From NCBI GenBank assembly GCA_030704615.1, contig CM060733.1, positions 56,980,001 through 57,040,000 on the forward strand: a DNA stretch of 60,000 nucleotides, read 5' to 3'. Positions 1 to 11,364 of this stretch are shown piece by piece. Each line of letters starts with the position of its first letter. The first letter of the stretch is position 1. A program made the position numbers and the translations under genes. The DNA comes from Takakia lepidozioides. Its lineage: Eukaryota > Streptophyta > Takakiopsida > Takakiales > Takakiaceae. The notes beneath the pieces were generated by a model, which was given only the letters and a program-made list of their open reading frames with translations, did no database searches and was not told where the DNA came from.

Positions 1-287
1 GCAGGTCGTCTGAGTTGTCTTGGAGCATTTTCTCTCCTGCTTGTGGCAACATACCGTTCTGTGTTTTTGCACGTTGCCGTTGAGTTCCAAGCTTCCTCTT
101 CCTCCCGCCTTTCATTGCGAGCGATTTCATTTATCCTCCTGTCTCCCCTTCTAGCAACACCATTCTCTCTCGCATCTGCTTGCGACCTGATGGCTTCCGA
201 TTTTGGTTCATTGTGACTTCGGCGCTGTCCAGTGTTTTGTGAGTTGCCAGCGTAATAGGGTACTTTAAGGTCCCTCCCCCTGCTCCT

Positions 288-590
288 CATTTATCCACCG
301 AGGCAGAGCTGGTCGCTAGTAGGTTGGGTGCTTCTCCCGAACAGATTGCCAAGCTGTTGGAAGCTTTGAATGAGGAGTACCTGGTGAGCTTGAAGCGCCA
401 TGCACCGCGTGTTGTTTAGCGGCGATAGGCCGCAGAGATTCTAGGTTGGGTTGATCGCAAAGAAGAGGGGCATCATACTGGGATCTTTCCTCAAGTGAAG
501 GAATTGTTGAGGGTACGAGTTTGGCCTAACTTTCAGAGTGAAGCCTCTAGCCAGTATGAGACTGAAGCATCTGGCAAGGTCACTGGGTAA
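288..590 (+). pseudogene. Unrecognised broken reading frame before the piggyBac relic
   Basis: One forward frame reads like protein (it contains ELVASRLGASPEQIAKLLEA and later EILGWVDRKEEGHHTGIFP) but has two close stops near 416-426 and another after 590. The predicted peptide is helical and charged. I do not recognise a family. It lies upstream of the piggyBac transposase relic and could be an older part of the same element or a gene fragment into which it inserted. Base composition and decay match the region to its right. Confidence 0.3.
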
Positions 591-854
591 GCAAAACAAA
601 GTGGAGCTTGGGTGCGATGTCGCTGGGCATAGTCATTAAGGGATTAGAGAGTTGGGTGTCTTGGGTTGCACTGTCAAGGTGAAGGCAACCAACTTGACTT
701 TACCAGACCTTGCAAGCTCATCTGTTAAAATTCAGTTCCGCTATGGTACTATCACTGAGGTTACTTGGGTTATGAGATTTACCTTGTATCCTTTTTTGGT
801 GGTATTGGTGTGCACTCTGTCCCCTCGTGTCTGTGTGTGCTTTTAGATGAAGGT

Positions 855-2625
855 AGTAGTGTTTGCACTATGGAGGAAATGTTTGGCTTGCAATTTGTTC
901 ATGTTGAGGAGAATGAAGCACATGATATTTTGTCTGAGTCGTCAGACTCAGACTCGGATTACAATCCTGTTGGAGAGATAAATTCTGACCCTGGTGATGT
1001 TGGTGATGCGAATCTATGGGACTACTGTGTGGACACGGAAAGCTACATATGAGGTGGGTGCTTATGATTTGCTAGAGAATTGGGAAGATTGGCCTGCAAA
1101 GCTTATATTTGCTGATGATATGTGGAATTGTCAGAGGAATTCAATGCCAGAGGTAATGTGGTCTGGTGGGGATTTTGGTCCGAACATTCTTGACTTGACT
1201 GATGATGCCCAGTCCGTTGATTTTTTTAAACTTTACTGGCTTTGGCACGTCAGCGGAAGATTTGTTTGATGACCAACCTGTATGCTCAGTCAGAAACTTC
1301 GAGAGTGGGAACCAAGGGAGGAAGGTGGTGGCCGCCGTATCCATTGAATGTCAATGAACTTAGAGCTTGGCTTGCATGGGGATCAAAAGCTTCCTAACAC
1401 TAGGCTGTATTGCAGAAAAGCTAACTCTGAGTTCCTCAAGTGTCATTCAACTATCTGTATCATGCGTCGGAATCGATGAGAGGCAATACTAACTTGGTGT
1501 CTTCACCTTGTTGACAGTGCTATTGTGGTAGTGGACACTGATATTACACCTGGGTATGATAAATTAGCAAAAACCAGATGGTTGATAGATGCTCAGAACG
1601 ATCTGTATGCCCAGTTCTAGAAAGCTGAGCAGAATTTGACAATGGACGAGTCGATGATGGTGAAGTACAAAGGAATACAGCAAACTGCAACAGTACATGC
1701 CTAAGAAGCCGGTGAAATGGGGGATAAAAATTTGGTGTCTCGCGAATGCTAACTCCCGATATGTGCACAAAATGGAGGTATACCTGGGGGAAGATGCCAA
1801 TGTTGATCTCACCCATGGCATGGGGTATTCCGTAGTTAGTCGTTTGCTTGATGGTTTTCAGAGCAAGCTGGGTCATATTGTCACTATGGGCAATTATTTA
1901 GCCCAATGCTTTTCTATGATTTGGCTGCAAAGGGGATTTATGCTACTGGTACTGTGGAATCCCAGCGTGTGGGATTTTTTAGTTGTTTGGATTTGGGGCA
2001 AAAGGAGAAAGGGGCAGGTTGCAGTGCAGGCGAATGCACATTTCCGGTAAGTTGTGTGCCTTGTCATGGTTTGATGCGAAATGTGTGAATCTCTTGAGTA
2101 CTGATGTGAGCCTAGAGGCTGCCGGTACCTTCATAGGTCGATGGCACAAAGGTGCTCGACGCATGGTCCCTACCTCTCCGGTTGTGTTGCATTACCAACA
2201 ATACATGCGGGGGGTTGACGTCCAAGTTGAGTAGCTAAGGGGCTACTATACTGTACAGACCCGTGACCATAAATGGTGGCACAGGCTGTATTTCCATGCA
2301 GTGGACACTTCTCTGGTCAATGCCTACATCCTGTATCTTGCATTCATGAAAAGCCGGGGGAAGACACCAAGGTCACACCTTATGTCCAATTTGGATGTGG
2401 CTGCTCTAACCGCGGGGTGGGTTGGTCCCAGGAGAACTGTTGTGCCAGGTTGTGGTATCCCAAATCCTGCATCCATCCACTTCTCTATGAAGAGTTCCCG
2501 TCAAAGGAAATGTGTGGTTTGCGGTGCTCGATAGAGGTATTTTTGTGCTACATGTGGAGATGTGTCATGCTGCTTGGGCCGGTGTTTTGTGAAACGTCAC
2601 AATGGGTTCTGATTCATGTGAGTGC
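855..2625 (+). pseudogene. Decayed piggyBac-type transposase (DDE_Tnp_1_7)
   Basis: PiggyBac transposases cut and paste DNA at TTAA using three catalytic aspartates. Pieces in several frames occur in family order: an acidic Ser/Asp-rich N-terminus (SESSDSDSDYNPVGE, about 930-975); an N-terminal helical part (FFKLYW, then RWWPPYPLNVNELRAWLAWG); LTMDESMMVKYKG (about 1635-1675) with the first aspartate; MPKKPVKWGIKIWCLANANS; GHIVTMGNY (about 1870-1900); GIYATGTVESQRVGFF; MRGVDVQVE then GYYTV and KWWHRLYFHAVDTSLVNAYIL (2200-2340); and a C-terminal cysteine-rich finger (RKCVVCGA, FCATCGD, CFVKRHN, 2500-2610). At least four stops or frame changes separate them. The second catalytic aspartate, normally in a MDNFF-like motif, is Gly here. 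This copy is dead. I did not identify terminal repeats. Confidence 0.8.
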
Positions 2626-2639
2626 TTGGTGGAATTGAT

Positions 2640-3215
2640 ACATGTAGTTTCAATTTGCAGAGATGAGGTGATGGGTAAGCTAGAGAGAGTGTCCAGCTCT
2701 CTGCAATTGTCCTTCTATGTGGTTTGTCTTTGTCTTTGTTTGCATACACTGATATGCTTGGGAGTTGGTGGGTATATGTTGGCGTTATCCCTGAAGACGT
2801 TCTACTAGGTGATAGAGCTTAGCTAGTTCCCATTGTATTTCATAGAGTGGCTTAGGCTTGGCTAGAGTGTGTCGTTTGCCTATCACTGGTTTGGCTCCGG
2901 GTTGCAACTCAATTGAGGTGTTACATGTGTTGGTGCAGCAAATTTGCGGCAATCACGGGCAATGGCTGGTGGTACTTTGTGGCTGGTGTAGTGTAATTTT
3001 CTGCAGTTCATGGTAGCATGTGGCCGGTGTAGCAGAATTATGTAAGGCTGTACTGTTGCAACCTTGATCGACCCTGCCATCATTTTGAAGTAGAGTAGAT
3101 AATGGTAGTTCCTCATTGTGGTCATTGTAACGTAGAAGTAATGTCTGTAGTAGTAGTTAGTCCCCTTCCAAGCTGGGGTGCACACAAGGGGGGTGGTCTT
3201 AGCCCCCTTGTGTTT
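2640..3215. other. Non-coding stretch, no gene seen
   Basis: There is no convincing reading frame on either strand. A long reverse-strand open frame (3350-2883) is rich in His, Thr and Pro with no recognisable motif and looks like chance. It may be the 3' side of the piggyBac element. Confidence 0.5.
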
Positions 3216-3216
3216 A

Positions 3217-3268
3217 TGCATGGGCTGCCAATTGGGGCAAACTAGTGGGTTCGAATCCCACTCATGCA
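3217..3268 (+). other. Minimal tRNA-like fold (acceptor stem, one arm, T arm)
   Basis: Seven bases TGCATGG (3217-3223) pair with TCATGCA (3262-3268), with one G-T pair. A short arm is formed by TGCC/GGCA (3226-3239). Next is a perfect five-pair T stem GTGGG/CCCAC (3245-3249 and 3257-3261) around the canonical loop TTCGAAT. There is no room for an anticodon arm. It could be a decayed tRNA, the head of a tRNA-derived SINE, or a chance fold. The T arm is the strong part. Confidence 0.45.
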
Positions 3269-3965
3269 ATGGCAGTGTTGGGTAGGTTCTAGTGGATTCC
3301 TCATGCTGCTGTAACTCGTTTCGACCAAGCTCCAAGCTGAAGAAGGACATGCAGACTTGTTTTGAGTCTTGACCAACTGTCAGGATCAGTACACTTGGCC
3401 AATTTCTTACTTTTTGGTTTGTTGGATGTAAAATGTGGTGGGGATGACTAGTGATTCCATCCCGTCATCCAAAATTCAGGAAAACCACATCCAATTTCAT
3501 TTTTTATTTTTTGGGCCCAAAATGGGCCCCACATGCAACCGTTGGCAATTTCCCGATTTCCATCCGATTGCCCTGCAATTTGGCAGGTCTATGCAGGGAG
3601 TATGTAGGAAGATATTGTCCGATCAAAATTTTAAACTCCTCCATTTCCGGAAATTACAATAATTTTTTACCCTAGGGATGCAGCTTTTGGGAAAAGTCAA
3701 ACCTACCCATTGGGCGTTTAGGGGTTTAACAACATGATTAACCAGTCAACGTTTGTAGATCTAAGCAAAGTCTTAGTTATTACCAAATAAATAAAATGAT
3801 AGGGTGGCATGAGGTTCAGATTATTTAGTTATAAATAAAAAAGTTGCATGAGGTTGAGATTTTGTAGATTTTTGTGAAAAAAATTGTAGACGTTTTAGGG
3901 ATTAAGTAACCCCATGTAGCTGTCATTTTTTATAGTTGGGTCATAATTGGTGATATCCAATATAC
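3269..3965. other. Non-coding, probable old repeat
   Basis: This is AT-rich and contains a palindromic TTGGGCCC / GGGCCC patch near 3510-3530. The short forward open frames (3435-3675) show no domain and look like repeat-derived noise. Confidence 0.4.
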
Positions 3966-3967
3966 AC

Positions 3968-4040
3968 TTATGTGGCTCTGAACCCATGATCACTTGTAAG
4001 GCTGCCTTCAAGTGCCCTAGAACCACTAGGCCATCTGTTG
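3968..4040 (-). repeat. tRNA-derived SINE head, reverse strand
   Basis: Read on the reverse strand, GGCCTAGTGGTTCTAGG resembles an RNA polymerase III A box and CATGGGTTCAGAGCC resembles a B box. Their spacing (about 30-35 bases) suits a tRNA-like promoter. The structure is too degenerate for a functional tRNA. Confidence 0.45.
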
Positions 4041-4370
4041 GCCGATACTGTTGTATGCCAGTATATAACAATCTGAAGATATCTAAAAGGACTTCACATG
4101 TCTATATAGTCAATTGATGTTGGGTCGGCGTTGAATGTTCTAAACTATGGCCAAGCTGATTAATGTGAAGGAAAACCTGGGTGGCTGATGTTGGTATGCT
4201 CATATCCAATGTAAATTCAGAGCAGACCTCTTAATGTAAACTTTCATCGTTGAGAGACATCTTTGCAAGTACTTGTGGAAATGAATTGGACTCTGGAGCG
4301 AAGATATACTATATATTCGGATTTTTTCAAGGCGTGGTTTCCTTTAACTCAGGGGTCGTAGATGAAACAA

Positions 4371-4379
4371 TATATAAGG
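4371..4379 (+). promoter_or_regulatory. TATA-box-like site before a relic frame
   Basis: TATATAAGG lies about 80 bases before a short protein-like frame. The context suggests an LTR or gene promoter relic. It is judged only from the motif. Confidence 0.3.
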
Positions 4380-4459
4380 AGGGGGCAATCCACTTTGACT
4401 CCTGAGAACAACTTCCAATTGGAGATATTGAACTAGACTTAGTGAGATTTTGTGTGAGT

Positions 4460-4790
4460 TTTGTATGGCCAAGGAGAGTGATTCAGAGTCATTTATTTTT
4501 CTAATTGATGGGTGTCACTATTCTTTATATTCTACGAGCCACACCATTATTGAGTTTCGAGAGAAGCTCAGGAGTATGATGGGAAGGTTGTCTATTTCGG
4601 TGGGCCTAAAATTCTGAAAGAAAATAGAACTCTAAACATTGGGGAAGATGTGTTTATTGTACAGCTGTCATGAGGGTGATTTATTCGCAGTCACCCATTT
4701 TCGTCTGTTTAGAGTCACACAATGCATGTTGGTCTATCAGTTTGACTCAGGAGAGGAAGGTTCTACGATCTAACAATTGAGAAAGAACTG
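4460..4790 (+). pseudogene. Unrecognised relic reading frame
   Basis: Two overlapping frames look coding: MAKESDSESFIFLIDGCHYS and onward to EKLRSMMG, then VVYFGGPKILKENRTLNIGE and onward to a stop near 4670. A frame change falls near 4580. The TATA-like site upstream and the style suggest a retroelement polyprotein piece, but no diagnostic motif is present. Confidence 0.25.
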
Positions 4791-5565
4791 TGATAGGCAC
4801 CCGTGTGCTGCAGAGTAGCCATTTCCATGGTTGAACAGAGTTTTCTGAACACCATGTGTTCTTGTTCATCTTTCAGCAGGATGCAGGGCTTTTCGTGGCA
4901 GATATTTCATCCAGATGTCTTTGTGATTCAAGAGCTAACTTAAAGTGGAACAGGTTGGTGCAAAGCATTGGACCCAAGCCGGTTGCAAAGTTAGGATGCA
5001 GAAAAGTAACTGATTGTTAAGATTAATCCTGCAAGCCACACCATCCAAGTGCACAGCCAACAATGAGAGTTACGGACCATCCTCAGCTGGGCAACTCTTT
5101 CAGCTGGGCTTGCAATTGGAAGAACTTTGAACAAGAAACCTGAGGCGACAGGGTGTTTTTCACTTTAAAAGTGACTGCTTGTACTACACCACTAGCAGTA
5201 CATGGCACCGATAGAGGCATGAACTGAGATCGGTGCAAATGACAGTTTCATCTAAAGCTGTTCTTTTGGGTTCAGTGAAGTGCCCGCTCATGCAACCGGG
5301 GTCATCTGAGGGGTTTTTGCTATGCTATATCTTTGTCCCATTGGAGCTGTGAAGTTTCTCTCCGCTCTCTTGCTGAAAATGTGGCTATCTGGTTTAATGG
5401 TAAGTCACTTAATTTGAAACTATCATGAATTGATGCTTGAAATCATGCAATTAAAGGCACTCAAAAAAAAATATAGACGCCTCCCCCAATGGAGCGGAAA
5501 TTATGGTGTCTCTTCACCACAAGGGCGAAGAATGAATAATGACTGTTCATCATTATTCATTATTC
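4790..5565. other. Non-coding stretch with one hairpin
   Basis: No gene is seen. Near 5533-5555 the bases GAATAATGA and TCATTATTC form a nine-pair hairpin just left of the long inverted-repeat arm. Confidence 0.45.
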
Positions 5566-5570
5566 ATGGC

Positions 5571-6400
5571 GAAGAATCGTGTCAAACTAATATATTAATG
5601 TGAAAATATAGAATCAGCTTATATGTACATGAGTCTAAATATCATAATCATTCAATCATATTTGAGTCCTCCAAAGGTTCCATTCGGGAAAACGAAACCT
5701 GGGAGAAAACCAACGTGACAATCTTTCCTGCATCCAGAATTACAACAAGGTCGTAGAATGTCACTAACTGCACTACAATTGGGAGCATCCACCAACTACA
5801 AACCAAAGATTTACAGATACAGTAAAATCTTCACAATCTACACAACAGTACATCAATTGGACATGTAGCTCACCTCAGTCATGCAGGAACACCGTGAGGA
5901 TATTTCTCTAGCCCGTGTATCAGGAAAATATGTCACATGTGAAAATGCAGACTAGGCTCCGGCAAGACACAATTTTGGACCAAAAAGGGAAGGTCACATC
6001 TACCAAAACCAAATTCCCAGAGTTTCTTCCAATCGACACGCACTGGACATCTAGCTCACTTCTGTCTCTTTCAACTTGCACACATTAACGGACATCCAGC
6101 TCACCATATTGATATTCAATAAGTTGAACTGATCACGTAGCCCCAGCGTTGCAGCCAGGGAGACCGGTATATACACCAACGATTCCGGAGATATGGCCAT
6201 AGCCATGACTTGATGATATATTAGGGAGGATGGGGAGTTTAAAATTACTTACGGAAGACTGTATGATAGAGAAGAGGAGAGGAGGATCTCGACTAGCAGG
6301 ATCGAGCAAGCAGGCAGAGGGAGAGCAGGCTGAAATGCACATACAGATCCAGGGACAAAAATGAGGGATCGATGAGCAAAAGAAGTAAGGTGCCCAGGAG
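5571..6400 (+). repeat. Left arm of a long inverted repeat (partner near 27930-28595)
   Basis: Long stretches match the reverse complement of 28595-27930. Shared landmarks include the AATATATTAATGT block at the outer end, GACATTCTACG/CGTAGAATGTC, the GGACCAAAAAGGGAAGGTCAC block, and GTTGAACTGATCACGT with the following GGAGACCGG. The left arm has about 150 extra bases near 6190-6350. By eye the arms agree over most positions. It belongs to a dispersed family that also includes 24480-24610 and 29640-29900. No convincing protein is encoded, so it is most likely a non-autonomous transposon or LTR-type repeat. Confidence 0.7.
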
Positions 6401-6732
6401 TTACAGTACCGATGCTTATGTATGCCATATCCAGGAAGGTGGATTGGCAGCCTGAGGGCGCTGAACAATCTTCATCGGGCATCCTCGAGGATTACAGTTT
6501 GAAAGGACCAGCACTTCCACGGAAAGTGATAGTTGTTTTAGAGAGAGCTGTGCCATGCTGTCTTCTTTGTTTCCCACAAAGGGGGGTTTGGTCAGATCAC
6601 CATATAGTGAAACTGGACATATGCCCTCTTTCTCCAGGTGCTGATACCCGTCCACTTTGGTGAATTAAATTCTCCACTGTGCATGAACAGATTTGCTCAT
6701 GCTCATATTTCTCCACTTAGAGAATGTGGCAC

Positions 6733-6890
6733 AGCGGGTGGTAGCTCAGCTGGTACGTGCACAGTGTGTCGCCCTGGTGGTTCGGGATTCGAACCCGTTG
6801 CCCAGTCCTGTGTGTGATTGTTGTGTCGCCCTGGTGGTTTGGGGTTCAAACCCGCTGCCCAGTCCTGTGTGTGGATTGTTCGTGACCAGT
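6733..6890 (+). repeat. tRNA-derived SINE-like repeat with duplicated B-box half
   Basis: GGTGGTAGCTCAGCTGGTA is a near-perfect A box. It is followed by a unit of about 57 bases (TGTCGCCCTGGTGGTT, then GGGATTCGAACCC, then GCCCAGTCCTGTGTGTG) that is repeated once, giving two B-box-like sites. This is more like a SINE whose 3' half duplicated than a working tRNA. Confidence 0.55.
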
Positions 6891-8430
6891 CTGGGGGTGA
6901 CGTTTCCCTCCTGTGTGCCCGCACCTGTGATGTAACATGAGACACAAACACCTACAAACTTAGCTGCACACATATGCCACGTTGTACATACTTTAACTTG
7001 CATGCATCCACCAATGCACACATCTTAAAAGACCTACTTGCTACACACACACCCTTCCATCCCTAGAAAAACATGCCCCTATCTCACACCCTTGACAACT
7101 TCCATCAATGTGTACCTGCTCAATTCTGTAGAAGGGTGCCAAATGGGTGTCAAAAAACTCCTTCTCACTTCCAGGGCTTAGAAAAAGTTGCGAAAAGGAT
7201 TTCCCTCAATTGATCAGAAAAAATGCGGGAGGATATGCGAAATGTGTGCCGTGCATGCGTCTGCCTCTCATTATTCTCTTTGTCTGTTCCTGACTCAAGA
7301 CCTTCGTCGGCATCTACTGACCTAATAGCTCATCAGCAGATTATACCAGTCTGAAGCCTTGATTTTCATCACATGACTATTAGCTGCCCTTGCATTCTCT
7401 CGACTCATTTATCTCTGTTACCAAATCTTCCCTCGACTCTCACACCATTCATACGCCGATAAGAAAGTAACTAGAAACCAAGCAAGCCATTCCACTTCAA
7501 TCGACTCATTGAAACTGCAGGGACACTCGAGAACTCCAGCGAGTTGCAATTTCTGAAATCAAGTGACCACGTTCATGCCACTATTCTTGATTGCAACGCT
7601 CACCTCACGAGATTGAATGTGCACGACAAATAGGTATTGTTCATGTAGTTTCATTTCTTGTGTGTATGAAGAGAAAAGTAAGATGCCATTGAAAGAGTTG
7701 GAGATGGTCGTAATGCAAGCGTTCAATACGCTAACTTCTGACTTCACTTTGAAGATAATGATGTAAATGAACCTAGTCCTGAACTGAGGCAAAGTCATCT
7801 TGCTGGCTGTACAGTGTAGACAATAACTGTGAACCTAAGTACTGGTTGTGCATATGCTCTAGCCCAAATGAGCTACTTGGAAGCTACTCATAAGCATGTG
7901 TGTTTCTTCTGTCATTGTGTCTCTTTTCCCTACCCTCCTGTTGTGGCTGTTTTAAATGTCAAGCATCCTGTAAATTTACAATAAGAGGGAGGTGGATATA
8001 GGTTCCATACAGATAAGCTTCCATGCAGATGTCAGTTTTAAGGGGTTGGCATACTTCTTTTGTCACAGGTTGGTCAGATGATGGTATTTACTGGTCTGTT
8101 ATTGCAAAGTTGTTACATGCTCCTGCCCCATGACAGTTCTCCCAGGCAGACCTTTATGTGGCAAGCAGAGGAATTTTGACGTTATCACTTCAGTACTGAT
8201 GTAGCATCTTGTTTGGATAGCTAGACTCTGTAGTTCCATGTCCTGTGGGATTACCAGAAGGCCCTGAGAGCATTTTTCATGCTTACCTGATTTCATCTCA
8301 ATAATAGGTTCTATTGGGATAAGTTGTTGTTACATTCAAAGTGTATGTGTAAGCAAATTGAAGCTGATACTATTGGCTGTGGCTCTGTGAATGTCTGTGG
8401 GCATGACCTGTCTAAACGCATCAGCTATCC
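6890..8430. other. Non-coding stretch
   Basis: No recognisable gene is seen. Short open frames on both strands lack domain features. It could be intron or upstream region of the C2-domain gene to the right. Confidence 0.4.
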
Positions 8431-8700
8431 TTAACATGTAATGTCTCATTTAACCGTATGCTTTGTTTTAATTTTGCTGCACACTAGAGCGGCAGAGGAG
8501 TTAAATCTGGAACAGTGGGGCTATGGTTCCACACTCCTGGCTGCAGTATTCACCTTTATTCTTAGGGATGGCTTTGAATTGTGGAAGTACCTTGAGATGC
8601 TGCATGTGAGAAATAAATCTCTTTGTTGCCATGAGGCCTAGCTTTACTTGTTGTGAAGCAGCCACATCAGTTAGTCAACATGGTACAATTTTTAGCACTC

Positions 8701-8719
8701 AGAGAGAGAGAGAGAGAGT
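8701..8719. repeat. (AG)n microsatellite
   Basis: This is a short run of AG dinucleotides. A second purine-rich run, followed by AAATG pentamers, lies near 9848-9886. Confidence 0.8.
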
Positions 8720-8902
8720 TTGCAAGAGTGCTTATGCCTCAATGAGTGAAATGTTTTACTTCATGGTTTTTCTTAAAGCAACGGGTTCACTGATGTTTAG
8801 AGTTGGTAACCGAGATAGAACGGAAGAAGGTAATCTCATTTGCAAGTCAGATCTGCTTGTAGGAAAGGATACTGATATGGACGGTGGATGTTTTCGTTAC
8901 AG

Positions 8903-9741
8903 ATTTTTGACCAAGTTGCTCACACAAGATCTTCCTCTACTATTCGTTCGCCCGAACAAGACAGTGGTCAATTTTTTGAAAGGGAAAGTTGTAGGTCCTG
9001 TCTACAAGGATTTCAAAGACGGGTTGATTTTAAGAGGATTTGCTGGAGAGCTCTCAATAACTCTCATAGAGGCACGCAAACTACCATATTTTCCCATTGG
9101 TAACTACTTTTTACCTTGGCTTTTGTGGCATTTCATTCAGACAAGGCACCATGTCTGTGTCTCTCTCTCGAGTCTACTGTACTGCTCAACGCACATCCCA
9201 TCAACCGATGGACACTCTCAGAGTTCAGACAATATGTTTGAGACACAAGTAAGAGTTTACTGTGCAGCAATCTAAGAGCATATTCAAGCTCTAAGCAGAA
9301 GCTTTGTTGCAGAGTAGGTTAGCTAGCCCCACTCCATTCACTACATAGGAAGAGATTACCATGGAACAACCATCTCTAGTTTTCAGTATACGCATTTCAA
9401 TCACACAACTTTCTAGAATGTGATGCAGACATAGAGCAATAGTTTCACCAATCTTGGGAAAACTTAAAACTACTTGCTATTGCCTTCCCTCGAGCAGTTC
9501 TTGCTCCTGAAAGCTCCACAGATTGTGGTGACTGGTTGGCATTCTTGTAGATAAGTTTTGGAGATGCATGAAATTTGGTGATTTTGTGAGATACAAGGAG
9601 TTGGTTGATGTGGATTTCTGGAGTGTGCAGGCAAGACAGATCCCTATGTGGTGTTATTCTTGGGTGAGCAAGTTCTTCACAGTAAGAAGAACAGTAAAAT
9701 GTCCATAATCGGTCCCCCAAGTTCTCCAGTCTGGAGTCAAG
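8903..9741 (+). CDS. Two exons of an NTMC2T3-like C2-domain membrane tether
   Basis: Plant NTMC2/synaptotagmin-type proteins tether the ER to other membranes; an SMP lipid-binding domain precedes one or more C2 domains. Exon A (8903-9099, after a TTACAG acceptor and ending at GTAACT) contains LLFVRPNKTVVNFLKG, VVGPVYKDFKDG and then GELSITLIEARKLPYFPIG, which is the SMP-to-C2 boundary and first C2 strand. Exon B (9631-9741, after TGTGCAG and ending at GTGAGT) continues in phase with GKTDPYVVLFLGEQVLHSKK and GPPSSPVWSQ. TDPYV carries a calcium-loop aspartate. The phase-1 join across the intron gives a clean PFPIGKTDPY. I could not find the exons for the SMP start or the remaining C2 strands, so this is a gene fragment or the other exons are too short or broken to see. 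The wider NTMC2 family assignment is firmer than the T3 subtype. Confidence 0.75.
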
Positions 9742-11345
9742 GTGAGTTGTGACTGCCTGTACTTATCTTTTACGTAGCACATTAGCTGCCCTGTAGCATA
9801 TCTTTTGCCTCCCTATCTCTCTCTCTCTAACTCTTTATATTGCCACAGAGAGAGAGAGGGAGAGAGAAATGAAATGAAATGAAATGGTGCTTTATAACGT
9901 CCGCGGAAAGCTCAGGAGGGAGGGATGATTTAGGAGTCTGGCATGCAAGCCTCCCAAAAACTGAATTTTTTTTATTGATGGGCAGGTACTGGGAGGCAAT
10001 TGGCGGAATGTGATGCCCATCAATGTGATGCGGCCAGGAGCACTGGCAAGTGCATCCATTCCAGGTCGGTGAAGACTACCATAGCCCCCTATGAAGTTTG
10101 CCACATTGGTGGTCTGACATATGGTTCAGTGATGGTTTCGACAGCTAGAGGGACCAAGTATGCAAATGAGAAGGAAGCAAATTGATAAAGGACCTATACA
10201 AGCTATTTGGCTGTCACCATTGTGGCAATCGCCGCGGAGAAAGGTGCGATCTGTCACACGTTGCCTCTCCTTCCTATGCGATGGAGGTGTAGGTTTCGAG
10301 GTTGGGGTGGTAGGGGCAAGTTTATTTAATCAGATTACAGGTCCACTGATCCTGGTTGATTGATTTGCATGCCAGTATTGCAGATCACATTCCCCCGAAC
10401 ATAATCATAGCCAGGCAGGCAAATTTAAGAAATGTCACTGGGCTGCTGGGCCATGTGGGACGCCTGCTCATCAGAAAAGAAGCAGGCATGCAACGACTCT
10501 TTCCCCAGTGCGTTTCCTGTATGAAGCGCCAGAGTGCTGCACTTCGCCATGGCAAGCATGCTTTGGTGTTCCACTTCTGACAAGGTTTTCCGGAGGTGGG
10601 CTCAATTCTGTAACTCTTCTGACCTTCTGTCAGTGGATTATATTGCAGGCAGTCCACCTCACGTGAGAGTTTCAGAATATGGTTGTGCTGTGAGCCTTGA
10701 GGGTTGATAGAAAGATGATTTAGTGTATCAAATTAACATGGGATAGGCAGAAGCAGGACGAAAATAGTCCAAGCAAGCCATGTCAATGATATCCCCATGT
10801 GACTGGTGGTTAGGGTTCCAAGTGTGTTGAGGGGGCAAGTGTGGGTGGGATGGCAACCACCTTACTGGACAGGTTTCTGTATAGGAGCATTGCAGCTGGA
10901 GGAGCATAATATGGCCCAAAAATCATAAAGATTGTAGTCCCGCAAGGACAGGACACACTTAAAATCCATAGTAGATTGGTAGATCATGCAATGAGGTTGA
11001 TTATTTCTCTTGCTGCCTTCACACGACTTAACGACGGAATGTGGACCATTTGTACCTGAATGTGGATACTCCCCAGATTCTGATAGTATCTGAAGTTGTG
11101 CTTCAGAACTTCGAACTTTCCTCATCAGCAGAGCGTTATATTTCAGATCCAGAGCATCCTTCTACATGCAGACATGTTAGTGTTGAACATATCCAGAGTA
11201 AGCTTAAAGCAATATTTAATGTTTTGGACACAGTGAAGTTCAAGAGGTACTTTCTTTTGGGTTGATTCAACCTTTTGAATAATGTGACTAAGCTGTTTGC
11301 AAAGAAACATTAAAGAGTTTACAATACATAAAAGTGACATCATTT
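9742..11345. other. Non-coding stretch, possibly intron of the C2 gene
   Basis: No recognisable exon is seen. The forward open frames at 10356-10580 and 11041-11265 show no family motif. Confidence 0.35.
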
Positions 11346-11364
11346 ATTTTATCCTACATGCGAA

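Noticed and set aside
2883-3350. 155-codon reverse-strand open frame as a gene
   Set aside because: No motif and biased composition; it overlaps a tRNA-like fold and non-coding sequence.
6733-6830. Functional tRNA gene
   Set aside because: An A box and B boxes are present, but no consistent acceptor and anticodon stems could be drawn, and the 3' half is duplicated.
9445-9720. 91-codon reverse-strand open frame
   Set aside because: It is antisense to the C2 exon, which has clear family motifs and splice sites on the forward strand.
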